Part shown: positions 15,451-16,999 of the stretch, piece by piece | Position numbering within the stretch: the stretch's first letter is position 1 | Layout: the number at the start of each line of letters is the position of its first letter | NCBI GenBank assembly: GCA_964493665.1 | Contig: CAZBOZ010000013.1 | Coordinates: 1 to 16,999 of the forward strand | DNA: 16,999 bases | Source: DAOSVX01 sp964493665 | GTDB taxonomy: Bacteria > Bacillota_I > Bacilli_A > RF39 > UBA660 | Direction of reading: 5' to 3' | Program-made: the position numbers and the translations under genes | The notes under the pieces: generated by a model | What the model was told of the DNA's origin: nothing | Database searches by the model: none | Seen by the model: only the letters and a program-made list of their open reading frames with translations

Positions 15451-16024
15451 TTAAGGCCTCTATTTGTTTAACATAAATAGGCTTTACTTCATGATAATTT
15501 AATACTGGCAATCGCTTTGTAAAATCATAAACTTTTTTATAATCAATTCCAATATCATCTACTATATTGCCTTCATAATTGTTCTCTTCTATGTATTTTT
15601 TAAATTGTATATTGCTTAAATAAAACATTTCCTTAATTAATTTTTTATTTTCAAATATTCCACAAAAATAACCATTTTTATCATTTTCTACCACTAATTT
15701 TAGTGATTTTGAGCTATTATTGATATTTTTTTGTTCTAAAGAAGTAATAGATTTTATTGGTAATTTTAAAGCATAAGCAAAAGTTTTAGCTACTGTTACA
15801 CCAATTCTAATCCCTGTAAAACTGCCAGGCCCATTTACTACAATTATTTCATTTATATCTTGAGACTTTAAATTATTTTTTTCTAACAATTTAGATATAG
15901 TAGGAATTAAATTATTGCTATGATTTTGATTGGAGCCAATTTTGCTAATACCTAACACTTCACCATTTTGATATAAAACTACCACCATTAAATCATTATG
16001 AGTATCGATAAATAAAGAATGCAT
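15443..16024 (-). CDS. tsaB: tRNA threonylcarbamoyladenosine biosynthesis protein TsaB
   Basis: Partner of TsaD in the t6A complex, a catalytically inactive Kae1 paralogue. The N-terminal ASKHA lobe is clear: FIDTHND (5-11), NHSNNLIPTI (34-43) and the signature NGPGSFTGIRIG (64-75). The protein is 193 residues, shorter than the usual 220-235. It still ends with the expected KPIYVKQIEA-type tail, so the reduction is inside the second lobe rather than a truncation. The start at 16024 has GGAAGTGA upstream and its own -10 box, so it begins the tsaB-rimI-tsaD unit. Confidence 0.92.
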   Translation of the reverse strand: MHSLFIDTHNDLMVVVLYQNGEVLGISKIGSNQNHSNNLIPTISKLLEKNNLKSQDINEIIVVNGPGSFTGIRIGVTVAKTFAYALKLPIKSITSLEQKNINNSSKSLKLVVENDKNGYFCGIFENKKLIKEMFYLSNIQFKKYIEENNYEGNIVDDIGIDYKKVYDFTKRLPVLNYHEVKPIYVKQIEALND

Positions 16025-16046
16025 AATAAATCACTTCCGATAAGGT

Positions 16047-16075
16047 ATTATACTATACTTTTAAGTATTTTAAAA
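16047..16075 (-). promoter_or_regulatory. Promoter for tsaB-rimI-tsaD with a hairpin-like inverted repeat
   Basis: A perfect TATAAT (16052-16047) lies 22 bases before the tsaB start, with a weak TTTTAA (16075-16070) 17 bases upstream. Between the boxes is an inverted repeat, ATACTT..AAGTAT (16055-16068), which could be an operator or simply AT-rich chance. The weak -35 overlaps the T-run of the tsaE terminator. Confidence 0.4.
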
Positions 16076-16093
16076 GCCCACTAAGTGAGCTTT
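16072..16093 (-). terminator. Rho-independent terminator overlapping the tsaE stop codon
   Basis: A 9-bp stem with one G-U pair, AAAGCTCAC (16093-16085) against GTGGGCTTT (16081-16073), has a 3-base loop and ends in TTTT then AAAA. The left arm begins inside the tsaE TAA. The T-run is short, so termination may be partial. Confidence 0.55.
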
Positions 16094-16547
16094 ATAAGAC
16101 TGAATTACATAAATCTTCATATTGTTTGCCATAAGGCTTGAATTTTAGAACACGAATATTTTCATCAATAATTCTAAATTCTATATCTAGTCTTTCTTCT
16201 GGCAACGATTTACTTATTAATTCTGACCATTCAATAATAATTATGCCATCTTTTTTATAATAATCGTTAAAACTAAGTTTATTATTTCCGGAATTTAAAC
16301 GATATACATCCATATGGAAAAGAGGCATTTCACCACTATAATATTCTTTTACGATATTAAAAGTAGGAGAAGTAATTATTTCAGTTATCCCCAAAGCTTG
16401 AGCAAATCCCTTAACAAAAACAGTCTTGCCACTACCTAGTTCACCATCTAGGCATAAAACCATGTTAGGAAACTTTTCAGACTCAATATTTTGAGCTAAT
16501 TCCATCATTTCTTCTTCACTACGTATTGTAATTTTATAATCCATCAT
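16092..16547 (-). CDS. tsaE: tRNA threonylcarbamoyladenosine biosynthesis ATPase TsaE
   Basis: P-loop ATPase that drives turnover of the TsaB-TsaD complex in t6A synthesis. The 151 residues are typical. Visible are Walker A GELGSGKT (35-42), TSPTF (59-63), the HMDVYRL segment with D80, and IEWSE (105-109), all standard TsaE signatures. Two ATGs are adjacent (16547 and 16544). I take the first, which has GGTGG 9 bases upstream. It is transcribed from its own promoter and is separated from tsaB by a terminator, although their products form one complex. Confidence 0.95.
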   Translation of the reverse strand: MMDYKITIRSEEEMMELAQNIESEKFPNMVLCLDGELGSGKTVFVKGFAQALGITEIITSPTFNIVKEYYSGEMPLFHMDVYRLNSGNNKLSFNDYYKKDGIIIIEWSELISKSLPEERLDIEFRIIDENIRVLKFKPYGKQYEDLCNSVL

Positions 16548-16567
16548 TTTCTATTACCACCAATTTT

Positions 16568-16596
16568 ATTATAAATAAAAAAAATATGTATTACAA
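16568..16596 (-). promoter_or_regulatory. Promoter for tsaE
   Basis: TTGTAA (16596-16591), an optimal 17-base spacer and a perfect TATAAT (16573-16568) lie 20 bases before the tsaE start. The -35 box is inside the loop and arm of the upstream gene's terminator hairpin. Confidence 0.6.
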
Positions 16597-16604
16597 CATA
16601 TTTT
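16577..16604 (-). terminator. AT-rich terminator-like hairpin after the 91-residue gene
   Basis: A perfect 9-bp inverted repeat, AAAATATGT (16604-16596) and ACATATTTT (16589-16581), has a 6-base loop and is followed on the minus strand by an 8-T run (16584-16577). The stem has only one G-C pair per arm, so it is a weak hairpin. As a dyad over the tsaE -35 box it could equally be an operator. Confidence 0.5.
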
Positions 16605-16614
16605 ATAACTTTTT

Positions 16615-16890
16615 TTACATAACATTTGAATTCACATCAGAGTCTTGTGATGGATAATTTATAGTATTGTCTAGGTTACGCTTTGAAAGATAAGTAGTTA
16701 CACTACCATCACCTGTTGGAAACGGATATGAAATGGCAAATTCAGCAAAAGGGAATTTTTTTCTAAGAGTGGAAATAACGCTATCTCCTTTTCCCTGTAC
16801 TACTATAACTTCATCAAGATTTAAAAATTCTCTAACATTTGCCTCTTTAATTTCTTTTCCATTATTAGTCAAAAAACGCAATTCTGTCAT
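16615..16890 (-). CDS. Conserved-looking protein of unknown function, 91 residues
   Basis: I do not recognise this protein. The chosen start (16890) is supported by an AGGGTGG site 6 bases upstream and a good promoter before that. A longer frame from an ATG at 16950 would run through the promoter and is rejected. The product is small and soluble, with no signal peptide, membrane segment or cysteine. Residues 1-55 look like an ordered alpha/beta unit (VIVVQGKGDSVISTLRKKF), followed by AISYPFPTGDGSVTTYLSK and a polar Asn/Ser/Asp-rich tail of about 20 residues. It lies directly downstream of the 5S rRNA gene with its own promoter and ends in a hairpin, so it seems to be a stand-alone gene. Confidence 0.7.
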   Translation of the reverse strand: MTELRFLTNNGKEIKEANVREFLNLDEVIVVQGKGDSVISTLRKKFPFAEFAISYPFPTGDGSVTTYLSKRNLDNTINYPSQDSDVNSNVM

Positions 16891-16908
16891 AAATACCACC
16901 CTAAATTC

Positions 16909-16937
16909 AATATACCATTTATAAAAATAAAATACAA
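16909..16937 (-). promoter_or_regulatory. Promoter for the 91-residue gene
   Basis: TTGTAT (16937-16932), a 17-base spacer and TATATT (16914-16909) lie 18 bases before the start at 16890. The -35 box overlaps the inverted repeat that follows the 5S gene. Confidence 0.55.
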
Positions 16938-16960
16938 TATTTTTTTGCAAAAAAAAATTG
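16935..16960 (-). terminator. Palindrome and T-run after the 5S rRNA gene, probable rRNA operon terminator
   Basis: A 26-base near-perfect palindrome with one mismatched pair (13-base arms 16960-16948 and 16947-16935) begins at the very end of the 5S gene and contains a run of 9 T on the minus strand. The T-run directly after a structured RNA end suggests termination or processing here. The palindrome has no loop, so it is not a textbook hairpin. Confidence 0.45.
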
Positions 16961-16999
16961 GCAACTACCTATTTTCGCTTACACTATCGTCGGCGTGTT
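16957..16999 (-). rRNA. rrf: 5S ribosomal RNA, 3' end only
   Basis: Read on the minus strand, the last 43 bases give ACACGCCGACGATAGTG, then GCGAAAATAGGTAGTTGCCAA. This matches the 3' part of 5S rRNA (the CGCCGA.GATAGT helix and loop, then GAAAATAGGTAGTTGCCA) as found in low-GC Bacillota. The remaining roughly 70 bases and presumably the 23S and 16S genes lie beyond the right edge. The exact 3' end is uncertain by one or two bases. Confidence 0.8.

Noticed and set aside
16733..16924. Plus-strand 63-codon frame
   Set aside because: It is antisense to the 91-residue gene and its promoter, which have better start signals. No motif is visible.
16891..16950. Upstream ATG extending the 91-residue protein to 111
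   Set aside because: The extension covers a good -35/-10 pair and the AGGGTGG site, and it encodes an unlikely aromatic-rich leader.
1..16999. Mollicutes-type code 4 (TGA = Trp)
   Set aside because: Tryptophans in the checked genes use TGG, and TGA ends gpmI, pgk, the first FemXAB gene and yebC at sensible lengths.

Overview
The window is AT-rich, densely coding DNA from a low-GC Bacillota-type bacterium. TGA is used as a stop and tryptophan is TGG, so the code is standard (11). Supporting signs are a Spo0A response regulator, FemXAB-type peptidoglycan-bridge enzymes, a type IV pilin-like protein with InlB-like repeats, and the tsaB-rimI-tsaD gene order. An uncultured gut Bacilli/Erysipelotrichia-like lineage is my best guess, but the sequence does not settle it. 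No mobile element, CRISPR array or tRNA is seen. No stretch longer than about 160 bases lacks a gene.

Layout, left to right. On the minus strand (5165 to 1, read right to left) lies pgk - tpiA - spo0A - gpmI, followed one base later by a pilin-like protein carrying two surface-type repeats that runs off the left edge. Diverging from pgk on the plus strand is an overlapping pair of FemXAB aminoacyltransferases (5263-7757), ended by a hairpin. Back on the minus strand come an OmpR-type response regulator with its histidine kinase (9946-7918); a four-gene run of ZIP metal transporter - patatin-like lipase - asnS - yebC (13951-10010); tsaB - rimI - tsaD (16024-14017); tsaE (16547-16092); a 91-residue protein of unknown function (16890-16615); and, at the right edge, the 3' end of a 5S rRNA gene, so an rRNA operon ends just outside the window.

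How the genes work together. Pgk, TpiA and GpmI are lower-glycolysis enzymes. Spo0A, the master regulator of sporulation and stationary phase in Bacillota, sits between two of them. TsaB, TsaD and TsaE build the N6-threonylcarbamoyl group on adenosine 37 of ANN-decoding tRNAs, and RimI is the usual acetyltransferase in that cluster. AsnRS and YebC add to a translation theme. FemXAB enzymes add amino acids to lipid II side chains, which implies a walled cell.

Regulatory layout. Seven minus-strand transcription units share a compact start: a -10 box lies only 12-22 bases before the start codon, with a GGTGA-like or related ribosome-binding site in between, so 5' leaders should be only about 5-16 bases. 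Several terminators overlap stop codons or the next promoter. The most unusual items are the pilin-repeat fusion, spo0A inside a glycolytic cluster, the terminator/promoter overlap before tsaE, and the unknown gene directly after the 5S gene. I see no convincing complete novel system.
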